Under the pieces are notes generated by a model. That model ran no database searches. It saw nothing but the letters and a program-made list of their open reading frames with translations, and was not told the DNA's origin. Position numbers and translations under genes: made by a program. A DNA stretch of 64,000 bases from Herbinix sp. (GTDB taxonomy: Bacteria > Bacillota > Clostridia > Lachnospirales > Lachnospiraceae): NCBI GenBank assembly GCA_029256105.1, contig JAQSYO010000002.1:186001-250000 (forward strand), in the 5' to 3' direction. Position 1 is the first letter of the stretch, and each line of letters starts with the position of its first letter. Shown one piece after another: positions 1 to 8,607 of this stretch.

Positions 1-378
1 TTCAAATCCAACTAAATGACGATTGAGAATTTTTTCTTGTTCTTGATTCGAAAACATCTTTAACTTTGATGTTGCACTATTTAGTGATTCCATAAAAGGA
101 TATCCTGATTCCATTGCAAAAACAGCAGCATGCAAAAGTGATTTCTTCTCTTCAAGATCAAAAAACAGGGGTGCTCGGATAAAATTGTTAAGCAAACTAT
201 ATCCGCCGTTATGACCAGGTTCCGATATTATTGGCACTCCACTAACACATAGTGCATCCATATAACGATAAACTGATCGTATGTTTATTTCTAACCTTTC
301 GGATATTTGCTTTGCAGTTATTTTTGTACCTGAATTTAGCATCCATAAAATAGCTAGCATATTATCATTTTTTGGCAT
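1..378 (-). CDS. HTH/WYL-type transcriptional regulator, N-terminal part (cut by window edge)
   Basis: The reading frame stays open from the ATG at 378 to the window edge (126 codons). The N-terminus (MPKNDNMLAILWMLNSG) leads into a winged helix-turn-helix of the HTH_11/DeoR type, with TAKQISERLEINIRSVYRY as the recognition region and GHNGGYSLL as the wing. This arrangement is typical of YafY-like regulators that carry a C-terminal WYL ligand-sensing domain; that domain would lie outside the window, so WYL is inferred. The start has no clear SD of its own, and the preceding resolvase fragment runs 14 bases into it, so the gene may have lost its native upstream region to a transposon remnant. 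Confidence 0.7.
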   Translation of the reverse strand, partial: MPKNDNMLAILWMLNSGTKITAKQISERLEINIRSVYRYMDALCVSGVPIISEPGHNGGYSLLNNFIRAPLFFDLEEKKSLLHAAVFAMESGYPFMESLNSATSKLKMFSNQEQEKILNRHLVGFE

Positions 379-568
379 AATGCGCCTCTGATACTAATAT
401 AGCATCACCCTTTCGTAATTTATCCAGCAACCTATTTAATTCTGGTCTATCTGATTTTGTTCCAGCTATTTTTTCTTGTACTATTTCTTCTGCACCTTTA
501 TTTAAAGAATCCAATTGTGTATCTAAACTTTGTTCTTGCTTACTTACTTTTCCATATCCAAATACCAT
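365..568 (-). pseudogene. Serine recombinase (resolvase/invertase) N-terminal fragment
   Basis: This 67-residue frame matches the start of Tn3-type resolvases and DNA invertases. It has a MVFGYGKVS beginning (family Y-[AG]-R-V-S, with the catalytic-domain Ser at residue 9), then EQSLDTQLDSL, then EKIAGTKSDRPELNRLLDKL and GDAILV. Family members are about 180-200 residues. Here homology stops after GDAILV, where the usual RLxRS segment should follow, and the frame ends inside the next gene. The usual Arg of YxRVS is Lys. It is a broken gene, probably part of the same decayed Tn3-like unit as the transposase remnant at about 748-945, although it lies on the opposite strand. Confidence 0.75.
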
Positions 569-747
569 AATTAATATATCCTTTCATCATAACCTATACC
601 ATTATAGTAAATTAAACAGTTGCTTCGGTCAATATATTTACTATGATATACTTACTGACTTTAATAACTGTATAAATGGCTTGCCCTAGTTGTTTCTTAA
701 AGCAAAGATTTAAGTAATATTGATTATATTTCTAATGAGGGATTACG

Positions 748-945
748 GAGAAGGTATCAAAAAGATTAAATTAAGGTGAAGCTGCTAACGCATTGGCAAG
801 AGATATATTTTTGCCAAACGAGGAGATTTTCATGGAAGAGGTCTTCAGGATCAGATATTTATTAAGCCATGTTTCACCTTTGAACTGGGAGCATATAAAC
901 CTATATGGTCATTACTGTCTCGATAAGAGAAGATACCCATCTTGA
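748..945 (+). pseudogene. Tn3-family transposase (TnpA) C-terminal remnant
   Basis: Reading 748 onward in frame gives KRLN, a stop (TAA at 772), then GEAANALARDIF and, after a deletion, LLSHVSPLNWEHINLYG before a stop at 943. The blocks match two conserved C-terminal motifs of Tn3-family transposases (LNKGEALNALxRxIFF and HxSPLGWEHINLTGDY). The normal spacing between these blocks is much longer, so the middle is deleted, and one Lys codon has become a stop. This is clearly non-functional. It was recognised from the motif pair only; a profile search against Tn3 TnpA would confirm it. Confidence 0.65.
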
Positions 946-982
946 AGAGGGAAGTACGATCGATGTATTATGTATCTAGCGT

Positions 983-1227
983 ATGTTCCAACTCGGTGTT
1001 CGTATTAGTGAGGGGGTAGCACTTAAATTCTCTGATATCGAGTATGGCAAGACCACCGAACCAGAAGGACTACTGCAAGTCAATTGAGTAATACAAAGGT
1101 GTCATTGGATATGATAAGGGATAGACTAGGACAAGTCGATAAAAAGACCATACTTGGATATATTTATAATCCAAACACGGAACAAGAGAACCTGGAAATT
1201 ATAAACAAAGTAATGTCAAAAAAGTAG
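983..1227 (+). pseudogene. Tyrosine integrase C-terminal remnant
   Basis: The frame at 983 reads MFQLGVRISEGVALKFSDIE, matching the LxxTGMRxGExLxLxWxDID block that carries the first catalytic Arg of tyrosine recombinases. It stops at 1085. A second frame (about 1090-1227) reads VSLDMIRDRLGQVDKKT and ends YIYNPNTEQENLEIINKVMSKK, like the LGHxxxxTTLxxYIFN tail of integrases from clostridial integrative elements. The HxxR box expected between the two blocks is missing, so there has been a frameshift plus deletion. Its tail lies about 50 bases from the 3' end of the tRNA-Gly gene, a common integration target, which suggests a relic of an element once inserted there. Confidence 0.6.
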
Positions 1228-1279
1228 TGCACATATCAGTGCAACAAAAAATCCCTTGAAAAATCAAGGGATTTTATTA

Positions 1280-1351
1280 AGCGCGAGACGGGATTCGAAC
1301 CCGCGACCTCTGCCTTGGCAAGGCAATACTCCACCACTGAGCCACTCGCGC
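1280..1351 (-). tRNA. tRNA-Gly (anticodon GCC)
   Basis: On the minus strand the acceptor stem GCGCGAG pairs with CTCGCGC. A D-arm GCTC...GAGT, an anticodon stem TTGCC/GGCAG around loop TTGCCAA, and a T-arm with GGTTCGAATCC all fold as a cloverleaf. The loop gives anticodon GCC, reading glycine GGC/GGT codons. The discriminator is T and no CCA is encoded. A good promoter lies about 50 bases upstream. Integrase and transposon remnants lie just downstream of the 3' end. Confidence 0.93.
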
Positions 1352-1400
1352 ATATTATGCTGTGCTTTTGTTTCGTTTATGTTTTGTAAGCACATGACAT

Positions 1401-1429
1401 AATATACTATAGATTATATCGTTTGTCAA
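1401..1429 (-). promoter_or_regulatory. Sigma-A promoter of tRNA-Gly
   Basis: Minus strand TTGACA (1429-1424), a 17-base spacer, then TATATT (1406-1401). The -10 box ends 50 bases before the mature tRNA start. Confidence 0.7.
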
Positions 1430-1493
1430 TAACTTTGAAGAAAGTTTTTTCATTTTCTTAATTATTTATATTATTTGCTTAATTAAACCAATT

Positions 1494-2258
1494 TCAACCA
1501 ATTGATATGGTACAAACATACTCATTATTTTGAAGTTGCTTATTCTTTAAAGAGTCTGATTTGGTAAGGGAGACCTCTACCCAGAGTTCTTCGGCAGCAA
1601 GTAGAAGATTAGCCATCATAATTCCCATATCGATCATTTTATTATAATCCAGTGCTTTCGCGAGGAATATATTCTTCTTGGCAAACACATGAATACGGTT
1701 CTTATATACTACAAAACGCCAAGGTTGACTGTTAAAGCCAGATGGAGCGAGGCGGGCAGCCGCAAGTACTTGCTTTATATCTAGTGTAACTTCTTCCTTA
1801 TATACTACGACTTCACTTTCTGATAAACGTTTTGCCTCGATGCTGTCACGGTATAAAGACAAATTAGTTTTACCAAAAGCAAGAGCGAGTGTATATTCAT
1901 ATTTCATCGTGGCTTTCAGTCCGCTACCGGGATAAGCGATTAAGTAGCAGGTGCCCAGTCCCTTCGAGGTGATATATAGATTTAACTGCTCCATCAGATA
2001 ACCGGCATTGAGCAGATAATCTTCACTTTCTTCAGAGGATATGCACAAGTAGTACGGAGCTTTAACATTGAAGGGTCCATGAAAGCCCTGTTTTGTCTCG
2101 ATATTACTTACTAGTTTGAATTCAACGGCAATACCCTCAATTAACATGGGAAGACTATTCGCAAACTCCAAGATGTCTGAGATTACGTCCCACTCTAACT
2201 TTTCGTTCAGAAAATGACGAATGGATCTTCTGGAAAATATAGCTTCAAATGTATTCAT
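1494..2258 (-). CDS. Nitroreductase family protein
   Basis: A 254-residue FMN-dependent nitroreductase-like protein, cytoplasmic. Family hallmarks are the N-terminal FSRRSIRHF (FMN phosphate-binding Arg/Ser, residues 8-16), an APSGFNSQPWRF block (about 171-182) and a C-terminal alpha-helical part. The family reduces nitro compounds, quinones or flavins with NAD(P)H; the substrate cannot be read from sequence. The SD AGAAGGA precedes the ATG. It starts 20 bases after the AraC-family gene on the same strand, so the two are probably co-transcribed and the regulator may sense a substrate of this enzyme. Its C-terminus is near the tRNA-Gly promoter. Confidence 0.85.
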   Translation of the reverse strand: MNTFEAIFSRRSIRHFLNEKLEWDVISDILEFANSLPMLIEGIAVEFKLVSNIETKQGFHGPFNVKAPYYLCISSEESEDYLLNAGYLMEQLNLYITSKGLGTCYLIAYPGSGLKATMKYEYTLALAFGKTNLSLYRDSIEAKRLSESEVVVYKEEVTLDIKQVLAAARLAPSGFNSQPWRFVVYKNRIHVFAKKNIFLAKALDYNKMIDMGIMMANLLLAAEELWVEVSLTKSDSLKNKQLQNNEYVCTISIG

Positions 2259-2278
2259 CTTATTAACATCCTTCTTCC

Positions 2279-3148
2279 TTACTCGTTTGCTGCATTATTT
2301 CTCATGGCCCTTTTCTTGTAATACAAGGGGGAGATACCATAATATTTTTTAAATAATTTGCTGAAATGATACACATCATCATAACCTACCTGATTGGCGA
2401 TATTCTTAATACTTCCGCCGTCCACATTCAGCAAGATATCTTTTGCTTTTTCCAAACGAATTTTTATCAAATAGTTGATGGGGGATTCCCCAGTTTCTTC
2501 TTTAAATATCTTGGAAATATAAACGGGACTCAGATACATATTATGTGCAATTTGTTCCAAAGATATTTTGTGTTCGTAATTTTCATTTAGATAATTTATG
2601 ATACGATTTACTGCATAGCTCTTATTGTAGGATTCAAAGTTACAACCCTTTTGGTCTGATTTCTCCACATCAGCTATTTCACGCATTACGAGTAAGAGCA
2701 TCTGCATCAAATGGGTCTTAAACATAAAGTATTTTCCAACCAGATTACGTTCTCTTTCTGCAATCATAGCATAGCAGTGCATTGAAATCTCTTGCTTTAA
2801 CTCAGCGGTTGTATGTATAATGCAGCTTCCATCCGACAGTTCAATTGAGTTGGGTGACATGTTTTTGAAGTGAAAACCAGTAAAACCTGAGATAAATTCA
2901 ATCGTAGGCTCCTTGGAATTGTAAGAAATATGAGTGTGCTTTACTCCGGGGTTACAAATGATGAGATCCCCTGCTTCTACATCATATTCATCACCATCTA
3001 CCAGATATTTTCCTTTTCCGGATAATACATAAGCCAATTCGGTAAAATCATGATCATGATAAATGCCTTCATTTACCATTTTAACTTTTGATACATAAAA
3101 AACCGTTGGATTGAAGTCATTGTATGTTAAATCATAATTACAGCACAT
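2279..3148 (-). CDS. AraC family transcriptional regulator with N-terminal cupin
   Basis: A 289-residue protein. The first ~130 residues form a cupin-like sensing domain (HDHDFTELAYVLSGKGKYLV, then GDLIICNPGVKH). The last 100 hold the paired helix-turn-helix of the AraC/XylS family (SLEQIAHNMYLSPVYISKIF, then IANQVGYDDVYHFSKLFKK). Such proteins usually bind a sugar or small ligand and activate adjacent genes. The SD GGAGG sits just before the ATG. It is divergent from the ABC exporter genes across a 412-base gap and upstream of the nitroreductase, so either or both could be targets. The ligand is unknown. Confidence 0.9.
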   Translation of the reverse strand: MCCNYDLTYNDFNPTVFYVSKVKMVNEGIYHDHDFTELAYVLSGKGKYLVDGDEYDVEAGDLIICNPGVKHTHISYNSKEPTIEFISGFTGFHFKNMSPNSIELSDGSCIIHTTAELKQEISMHCYAMIAERERNLVGKYFMFKTHLMQMLLLVMREIADVEKSDQKGCNFESYNKSYAVNRIINYLNENYEHKISLEQIAHNMYLSPVYISKIFKEETGESPINYLIKIRLEKAKDILLNVDGGSIKNIANQVGYDDVYHFSKLFKKYYGISPLYYKKRAMRNNAANE

Positions 3149-3560
3149 CTTTTAACCTCCATCACATACATAAGGATATATTCAATCATTATTATGAAAA
3201 TGATCTCCATTTCACAATAGAATCTTTCAAGTATAGTGAAACTAATAAAATTATTATATCATTACTACTCTTAATAGGTAAATAAAATTTTAAAAAATAT
3301 TTACATTTAATTATAATGACCTATTAATAGGGGAATATCAACATAATTTTAATTTCCGAAAGTTTATATTGATTTTCGAAATGCGAAGTTTTATAGTAGC
3401 CATAGGCAAAAATTCATCAGAAAATAAGAATTATACAAATGGCGAATATAATAAATTACATTACAAGAGTAATAATCTACATTTTTTTTATTGTCAAAGA
3501 GACTATAATGAGAGAGGTCTTAAAAAAGAATAAATTGGATACCAATGAGGAGGTATTGAT
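3149..3560. other. Divergent intergenic region, AraC gene / ABC exporter
   Basis: This 412-base, very AT-rich gap holds the promoters for both directions. A candidate rightward promoter is at 3369-3397. Around it, CGAAA-type half sites recur (3357-3361, 3378-3382), which could be regulator contacts. No gene or RNA structure is seen. Confidence 0.5.
3369..3397 (+). promoter_or_regulatory. Candidate promoter of the ABC exporter operon
   Basis: TTGATT (3369-3374), 17-base spacer, TATAGT (3392-3397), 164 bases before the first exporter gene. It is a sigma-A type match with one off-consensus position in each hexamer region. Confidence 0.45.
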
Positions 3561-5312
3561 ATGACAGCGATGCAGTGGTTTTTTTCTTTTTTGAAAAAGT
3601 ATCGTGCTAAACTGATATTTGCGACAGTATTGGTAACAATTACATGTATTATTGCAATTGTTAACCCACAAATCTCAGGTATTATTGTAGACGATATTAT
3701 CGAAGGAGGGAACCGTGAAATATTACCTGTTATGATGATAATCATGATAGCGACAACACTTCTTCGAGCGGTGCTGAAATACTGGTTTCTATATATTTTT
3801 GAAAAATCATCCCAGGGAATGCTTTTTAGTTTGAGGGATTATGTATATCGAAGATTATTAGAGCAGGATTTTACCTTTTACAACAAGAATAGAACCGGTG
3901 ATCTAATGTCACGGCAGACCGGTGATATGGATGCAATACGGCATTTTGTAGCTTTCGTTATTTACTCTATCTATGAAAATAGCCTGTTGTTTATAATTGC
4001 ACTTATCATGATTTTTGTGGTTGATTGGCGTTTGGCTCTTTGCATGATTGCTGTTTTGCCGATTACTGCTTGGGCAACTGCCAAACAATTAAAAGCGGTA
4101 AAACCAGCGTTTTTTAATATCAGACATCACTTTTCCAGTCTTAATACCTTTGTACAGGAAAATGTCAGCGGCAACCGTGTGGTAAAAGCATTTGCAAAGG
4201 AAGATTATGAGATCGAGAAGTTCAACAAAGAAAATGATGGATATCGTGAGGCGGAGTTAGGTGCGGCAGAAATCTGGAAGAAATATGTTCCTATTTTCGA
4301 ATTCTTAGCAAATATATTGTCCATCATCCTTTATCTTGTTGGTGGTATAATGGTAGTAAATGGACAGATGTCCCTCGGTAAATTGGTTACTGTAAGTGGT
4401 TACCTCTGGATGTTGAACAACCCGCTGCGTCAGGCAGGCTGGTTAGCCAATGACTATCAACGTTTTGTAACTTCCGTTGAGAAGGTCTATACCACGGTTA
4501 TTGTGGAGCCATCGATTAGAGAGCCGGAAAATGCAGTTACAAAGAGGCATTTTATGGGAGACATCGTATTCTCCCATGTGAGCTATAATGCAGATGACGA
4601 GGTTATCCTTAAGGATATTAATTTTCATGTAAAACCTGGTCAGACCGTGGGAATTATCGGTGCGACTGGGTCAGGTAAATCAACTTTGATGAATTTACTT
4701 TGCCGCTTTTATGATGTAACCGATGGCGAGGTTAAGATTGATGGAATTAATCTGAAAGATTTGGATTTATATTCTTTAAGAGATAATATCGGTATGGCGA
4801 TGCAGGATGTATTCCTGTTTTCCGATACCGTGGAAGGAAATATTGCTTATGCAAGACCGAACTGCAGCTTCGAAGAAGTTCAGACGGTAGCTAAAATTGC
4901 GAATGCTCATAATTTTATTCTACAGATGCCGGATGGCTACGATACCATTGTCGGAGAGCGTGGTGTTGGACTTTCCGGTGGTCAGAAACAGAGAATTTCA
5001 CTTGCAAGAGCACTCATTAAGAACCCCTCCATCATAATTTTGGATGATACAACCTCTGCGGTTGATATGGAGACGGAAACCCAGATCCAAAATGAAATAG
5101 GTTCTCTAAATTCGAAGCATACCGTATTTGTTATCGCACATCGTATCTCTTCCATTAAAGATGCTGATCAAATTCTTGTTGTGGACAACGGAACAATTAT
5201 TGAGTCTGGTAACCACGAGGAATTATTAGAAAAGCAGGGGTATTATTACACGGTATTCCATCACCAGTATGGTGATTTTGATATCATGAATGGAGGTGTG
5301 AAGGTTGGCTAG
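3561..5312 (+). CDS. ABC exporter subunit with degenerate ATPase site (permease fused to ATPase)
   Basis: A 583-residue half-transporter with six transmembrane helices (about 1-310) followed by an ATPase domain. Walker A is GATGSGKST (about 367-375), Q-loop MQDVFLF, signature LSGGQKQ (about 471), Walker B ending IIILDDTTSAVD. The catalytic Glu after Walker B is replaced by Asp (residue 496), the mark of the non-hydrolysing site in heterodimeric exporters such as TM287/288 or BmrCD. The SD GAGGAGG precedes the ATG. The partner gene overlaps its stop by 8 bases. Substrate is unknown; drugs, lipids or peptides are typical for the family. Confidence 0.92.
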   Translation: MTAMQWFFSFLKKYRAKLIFATVLVTITCIIAIVNPQISGIIVDDIIEGGNREILPVMMIIMIATTLLRAVLKYWFLYIFEKSSQGMLFSLRDYVYRRLLEQDFTFYNKNRTGDLMSRQTGDMDAIRHFVAFVIYSIYENSLLFIIALIMIFVVDWRLALCMIAVLPITAWATAKQLKAVKPAFFNIRHHFSSLNTFVQENVSGNRVVKAFAKEDYEIEKFNKENDGYREAELGAAEIWKKYVPIFEFLANILSIILYLVGGIMVVNGQMSLGKLVTVSGYLWMLNNPLRQAGWLANDYQRFVTSVEKVYTTVIVEPSIREPENAVTKRHFMGDIVFSHVSYNADDEVILKDINFHVKPGQTVGIIGATGSGKSTLMNLLCRFYDVTDGEVKIDGINLKDLDLYSLRDNIGMAMQDVFLFSDTVEGNIAYARPNCSFEEVQTVAKIANAHNFILQMPDGYDTIVGERGVGLSGGQKQRISLARALIKNPSIIILDDTTSAVDMETETQIQNEIGSLNSKHTVFVIAHRISSIKDADQILVVDNGTIIESGNHEELLEKQGYYYTVFHHQYGDFDIMNGGVKVG

Positions 5313-7095
5313 AAATAAATACGACATTGATGAAACCTTACAAACCGAATTTAACTTTTCACATTTGAAAAGGTTAGTTACCTATATTAGGCCATATCGG
5401 AAGGACATGATTGTTACTATCTTCCTAATGACTGTTTCTTCAGCCCTTGGTATGCTGACTCCGATCTTTTTGATGAAAATTATGGATGATTATATACCCG
5501 ATAAAAATATTATAGGGATTGTCCTAATCAGTTTGTTACTTTTAGTAATTTACTTTATCATTTCACTCATCCTTCGGATGAAGACAACCATAACGTCGCG
5601 TCTGGGACAAAATATTATACATACTATACGAAGTGATATCTTTAAGCATTTGCAAGAGTTACCATTTTCCTATTACGATGATAAACCACACGGCAAAATT
5701 CAAGTTCGTGTAGTTAATTATGTAAATAGCTTAAGTGATTTATTATCCAATGGTATCGTTAATACAATCACTGATCTTTTCAGCTTATTCTTTATTGTTG
5801 GTTTCATGTTCTACGTTAATGTAAGACTTACCATAGTATGTCTGGTCGGACTTCCACTTTTAATGGCACTAATCTTTATTATAAAGAAGCAACAAAGATT
5901 AGCTTGGCAGCAGTTAAGCAATAAGTCCTCTAACTTAAATGCGTATATCGCTGAGAGCATTAATGGTATTCGTGTTACCCAGAGCTTTACCAGGGAGCAG
6001 GAGAATATCAAAATATTCAATACCCTAAGCGATAATTACAGTAAATCATGGATGAAAGCAGTTAAGTTAAACTTTCTTTTATGGCCGGCAATTCAAAATA
6101 TTCAAACCTGGACAAACGTAGCGATTTATGTTCTAGGAATCGCATGGCTGGATCAAGGCTTGAAAGGAATTACGGTCGGGGTTCTGATTGCTATGACGGG
6201 TTACATCGGAAGGTTCTGGGCACCGGTCAACACCTTGGCAAGCTTTTATAACTCTCTGCTTACTGCAGTTTCCTATCTAGAGAGAATATTTGAGACAATC
6301 GATGAGCCTGTATTGGTTAAGGATTGTGAAAATGCATTTGAGATGCCTTCGATTAAGGGTGAAGTGGTATTTAAAGATGTTACCTTCAGCTATGAAGACG
6401 GAGTTACCATATTAAATGGAATCAACTTTAAAGCGAATGTCGGTGATACCTATGCAATTGTAGGACCAACAGGAGCCGGAAAGACGACAATTATTAACTT
6501 AATCAGTCGGTTCTATAATCTTGACTCCGGTAAGATAACGATCGATGGGGTCGACATTAGTCAAGTAACCATTAGCTCTCTTCGTAAGCAGATGGGTGTA
6601 ATGTTACAGGATAGTTTCATATTCTCAGGCACGATTATGGACAATATTCGTTATGGCAATATGACGGCTACGGATGAAGAGGTAATCGAAGCTGCGAAGA
6701 CAGTAAGCGCCCATGACTTTATCACCGGTTTAGAGAATGGATATTACACGCAGGTTAATGAACGTGGATCGAGATTATCAGTAGGGCAAAGACAATTAAT
6801 CAGCTTTGCAAGAGCGCTACTGGCTAACCCCAAAATCCTGATTCTTGATGAAGCAACCTCAAGTATAGATACTGAGACTGAAATATTACTGCAAGAAGGC
6901 TTAAGCAAACTTCTTGCTAACCGAACCTCTTTCATTATTGCCCATCGACTTTCCACAATCAAGAACTCTACTTGTATCATGTATGTAGATGGTGGATTAA
7001 TTCAAGAAATGGGTACACATGATGAATTGATTGAGAAGCAAGGCAATTATAATGAACTTTATATGTCACAGTATAAGTTCCTAGAGAAAGAATAG
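5305..7095 (+). CDS. ABC exporter subunit with catalytic ATPase site (permease fused to ATPase)
   Basis: A 596-residue partner half-transporter. It starts at TTG (5305) behind SD GGAGGTG, overlapping the preceding gene, which implies translational coupling. Six membrane helices (about 35-330) are followed by an ATPase with Walker A GPTGAGKTT (about 388), a signature altered from LSGGQ to LSVGQ (about 492), and a canonical Walker B with catalytic Glu516 (ILDEATSS). In the dimer, its altered signature would face the Asp-type Walker B of the partner. Both changes therefore fall in the same composite site, as expected for a heterodimer with one working ATP site. Confidence 0.92.
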   Translation: MARNKYDIDETLQTEFNFSHLKRLVTYIRPYRKDMIVTIFLMTVSSALGMLTPIFLMKIMDDYIPDKNIIGIVLISLLLLVIYFIISLILRMKTTITSRLGQNIIHTIRSDIFKHLQELPFSYYDDKPHGKIQVRVVNYVNSLSDLLSNGIVNTITDLFSLFFIVGFMFYVNVRLTIVCLVGLPLLMALIFIIKKQQRLAWQQLSNKSSNLNAYIAESINGIRVTQSFTREQENIKIFNTLSDNYSKSWMKAVKLNFLLWPAIQNIQTWTNVAIYVLGIAWLDQGLKGITVGVLIAMTGYIGRFWAPVNTLASFYNSLLTAVSYLERIFETIDEPVLVKDCENAFEMPSIKGEVVFKDVTFSYEDGVTILNGINFKANVGDTYAIVGPTGAGKTTIINLISRFYNLDSGKITIDGVDISQVTISSLRKQMGVMLQDSFIFSGTIMDNIRYGNMTATDEEVIEAAKTVSAHDFITGLENGYYTQVNERGSRLSVGQRQLISFARALLANPKILILDEATSSIDTETEILLQEGLSKLLANRTSFIIAHRLSTIKNSTCIMYVDGGLIQEMGTHDELIEKQGNYNELYMSQYKFLEKE

Positions 7096-7164
7096 AAGGA
7101 ATACCTTCATTGTACGCCAATTTAATATGCTAATAATATGCCCCATAGGATACCCGTTAACATT

Positions 7165-7195
7165 GAAAGCTCGGAATAAATATCTCCGAGCTTTC
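7165..7195 (+). terminator. Hairpin after ABC exporter operon
   Basis: GAAAGCTCGG (7165-7174) pairs with CCGAGCTTTC (7186-7195). The downstream U-tract is poor (TGCAAT), so termination here is likely but not certain. Confidence 0.5.
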
Positions 7196-7376
7196 TGCAA
7201 TAAACAAGAGAATTACGTTATCATTGGTATAAACATGATATATCTTAGGTAGCTATAGTAATATGAAATAACCAGTTCTTCGCGTCATATAACCCATCCT
7301 TTATCTGGTAAGTCTTGAAGTGAACTTTGGAATACGTTACAATATGATATAAATGAGGCTTAAAAGGAGAATTCGT

Positions 7377-8456
7377 ATGGGATATAATTATGAAGCTGTG
7401 GTGCCGTATCTGTTGGATTGGTTTGATTATAACGCCCGCATCTTAGCTTGGAGAGAGAATCCGAAGCCTTATTATGTATGGGTATCAGAAATCATGCTTC
7501 AGCAAACGAGAGTGGAAGCAGTAAAAGGTTATTTTGACCGTTTTATATCAGCACTTCCCGATATAAAAACCCTAGCAGAGGCCGAGGAAGAGAAGCTTCT
7601 TAAACTTTGGGAAGGGTTAGGGTATTACAATAGAGTAAGAAATCTTCAGAAAGCAGCACAGCAAGTTATGACGGAATATGCAGGAGAATTGCCACCTGAT
7701 TACGATAAACTGCTTAATTTACCCGGAATCGGGGCGTATACGGCAGGAGCTATTGCCTCGATTGCATTTCAAATCCCGGTACCTGCAGTTGATGGCAATG
7801 TGCTTCGTGTAATGAAACGAATTGCTGGTAGCTTTGATGATATTACAAAGGAGCTTATAAAAAAAGAACTGTCACAGGATATATTACAGATAATGCCGAA
7901 GGACCGTCCAGGTGATTTTAATCAATCTTTGATGGAGCTGGGAGCTACGGTATGTCTCCCGAATGGAAAGCCCTTATGTGAGCAATGTCCGGTAATGCAT
8001 TTATGTAAGGCATTTCATGAGGATAACATAATGAAGCTTCCGGTAAAAGCTACTAAAAAAGAGCGTAGGAGAGAAAATCATACCATCCTGCTATTGGAAT
8101 ATCAGAACAAATATATCATCCACAAGAGAGCAGCTAAGGGATTACTAGCGGGGCTTTGGGAGCTGCCAAGTCTGGAGAATAAATTAAATTTACAGGAATT
8201 AAAGGATACGCTTAAAAGCTGGGAGGTGCAGTATGATCATATTTCCACCATGGGCGAGGCAAAGCATATCTTTTCCCATGTGGAGTGGCATATGATTGGA
8301 TATCATGTTGCAATGAAAGGTGATCTGTCACAGTTTATTAGGGAAAACACATATGTTTGGGCGAACCAAGAGGAAATAAGAGATAAATATAGTATTCCAA
8401 ATGCATTTTCGGCATTTACGAATGAGATTAGGGGGATAAATTTATCTGATAAATAA
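7377..8456 (+). CDS. mutY: A/G-specific adenine DNA glycosylase
   Basis: Removes adenine mispaired with 8-oxoguanine, giving base-excision repair and mutation avoidance. About 359 residues. The HhH-GPD fold is visible: SEIMLQQTRVEAV (catalytic Glu region, about 35-47), LPGIGAYTAGAIA (helix-hairpin-helix, about 115), catalytic Asp in VDGNVLRVMKR (about 138), then a 4Fe-4S Cys set ending CEQCPVMHLC (about 193-210). The C-terminus is the Nudix-like 8-oxoG recognition domain (GLLAGLWELPS). The frame is open from 7353, but the SD AAAGGAGA ends at 7370, so the ATG at 7377 is the better start. It is a single gene with its own leader. Confidence 0.95.
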   Translation: MGYNYEAVVPYLLDWFDYNARILAWRENPKPYYVWVSEIMLQQTRVEAVKGYFDRFISALPDIKTLAEAEEEKLLKLWEGLGYYNRVRNLQKAAQQVMTEYAGELPPDYDKLLNLPGIGAYTAGAIASIAFQIPVPAVDGNVLRVMKRIAGSFDDITKELIKKELSQDILQIMPKDRPGDFNQSLMELGATVCLPNGKPLCEQCPVMHLCKAFHEDNIMKLPVKATKKERRRENHTILLLEYQNKYIIHKRAAKGLLAGLWELPSLENKLNLQELKDTLKSWEVQYDHISTMGEAKHIFSHVEWHMIGYHVAMKGDLSQFIRENTYVWANQEEIRDKYSIPNAFSAFTNEIRGINLSDK

Positions 8457-8540
8457 TTTTTTAGATAAATTAATTTCCTTGGGAAATAAATTTTCATGAT
8501 CTAAATTTAGATTAATTTAGATAAATTTACAAATTTTTTA

Positions 8541-8568
8541 TTGTAATATAGGACAAATGTGCTATGAT
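8541..8568 (+). promoter_or_regulatory. Candidate promoter of lipoprotein gene
   Basis: TTGTAA (8541-8546), 16-base spacer, TATGAT (8563-8568), 40 bases before the start codon. Confidence 0.5.
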
Positions 8569-8607
8569 AGTAAAGGAAATTATTGATATAACTTTGGAGT
8601 GTGGAAT

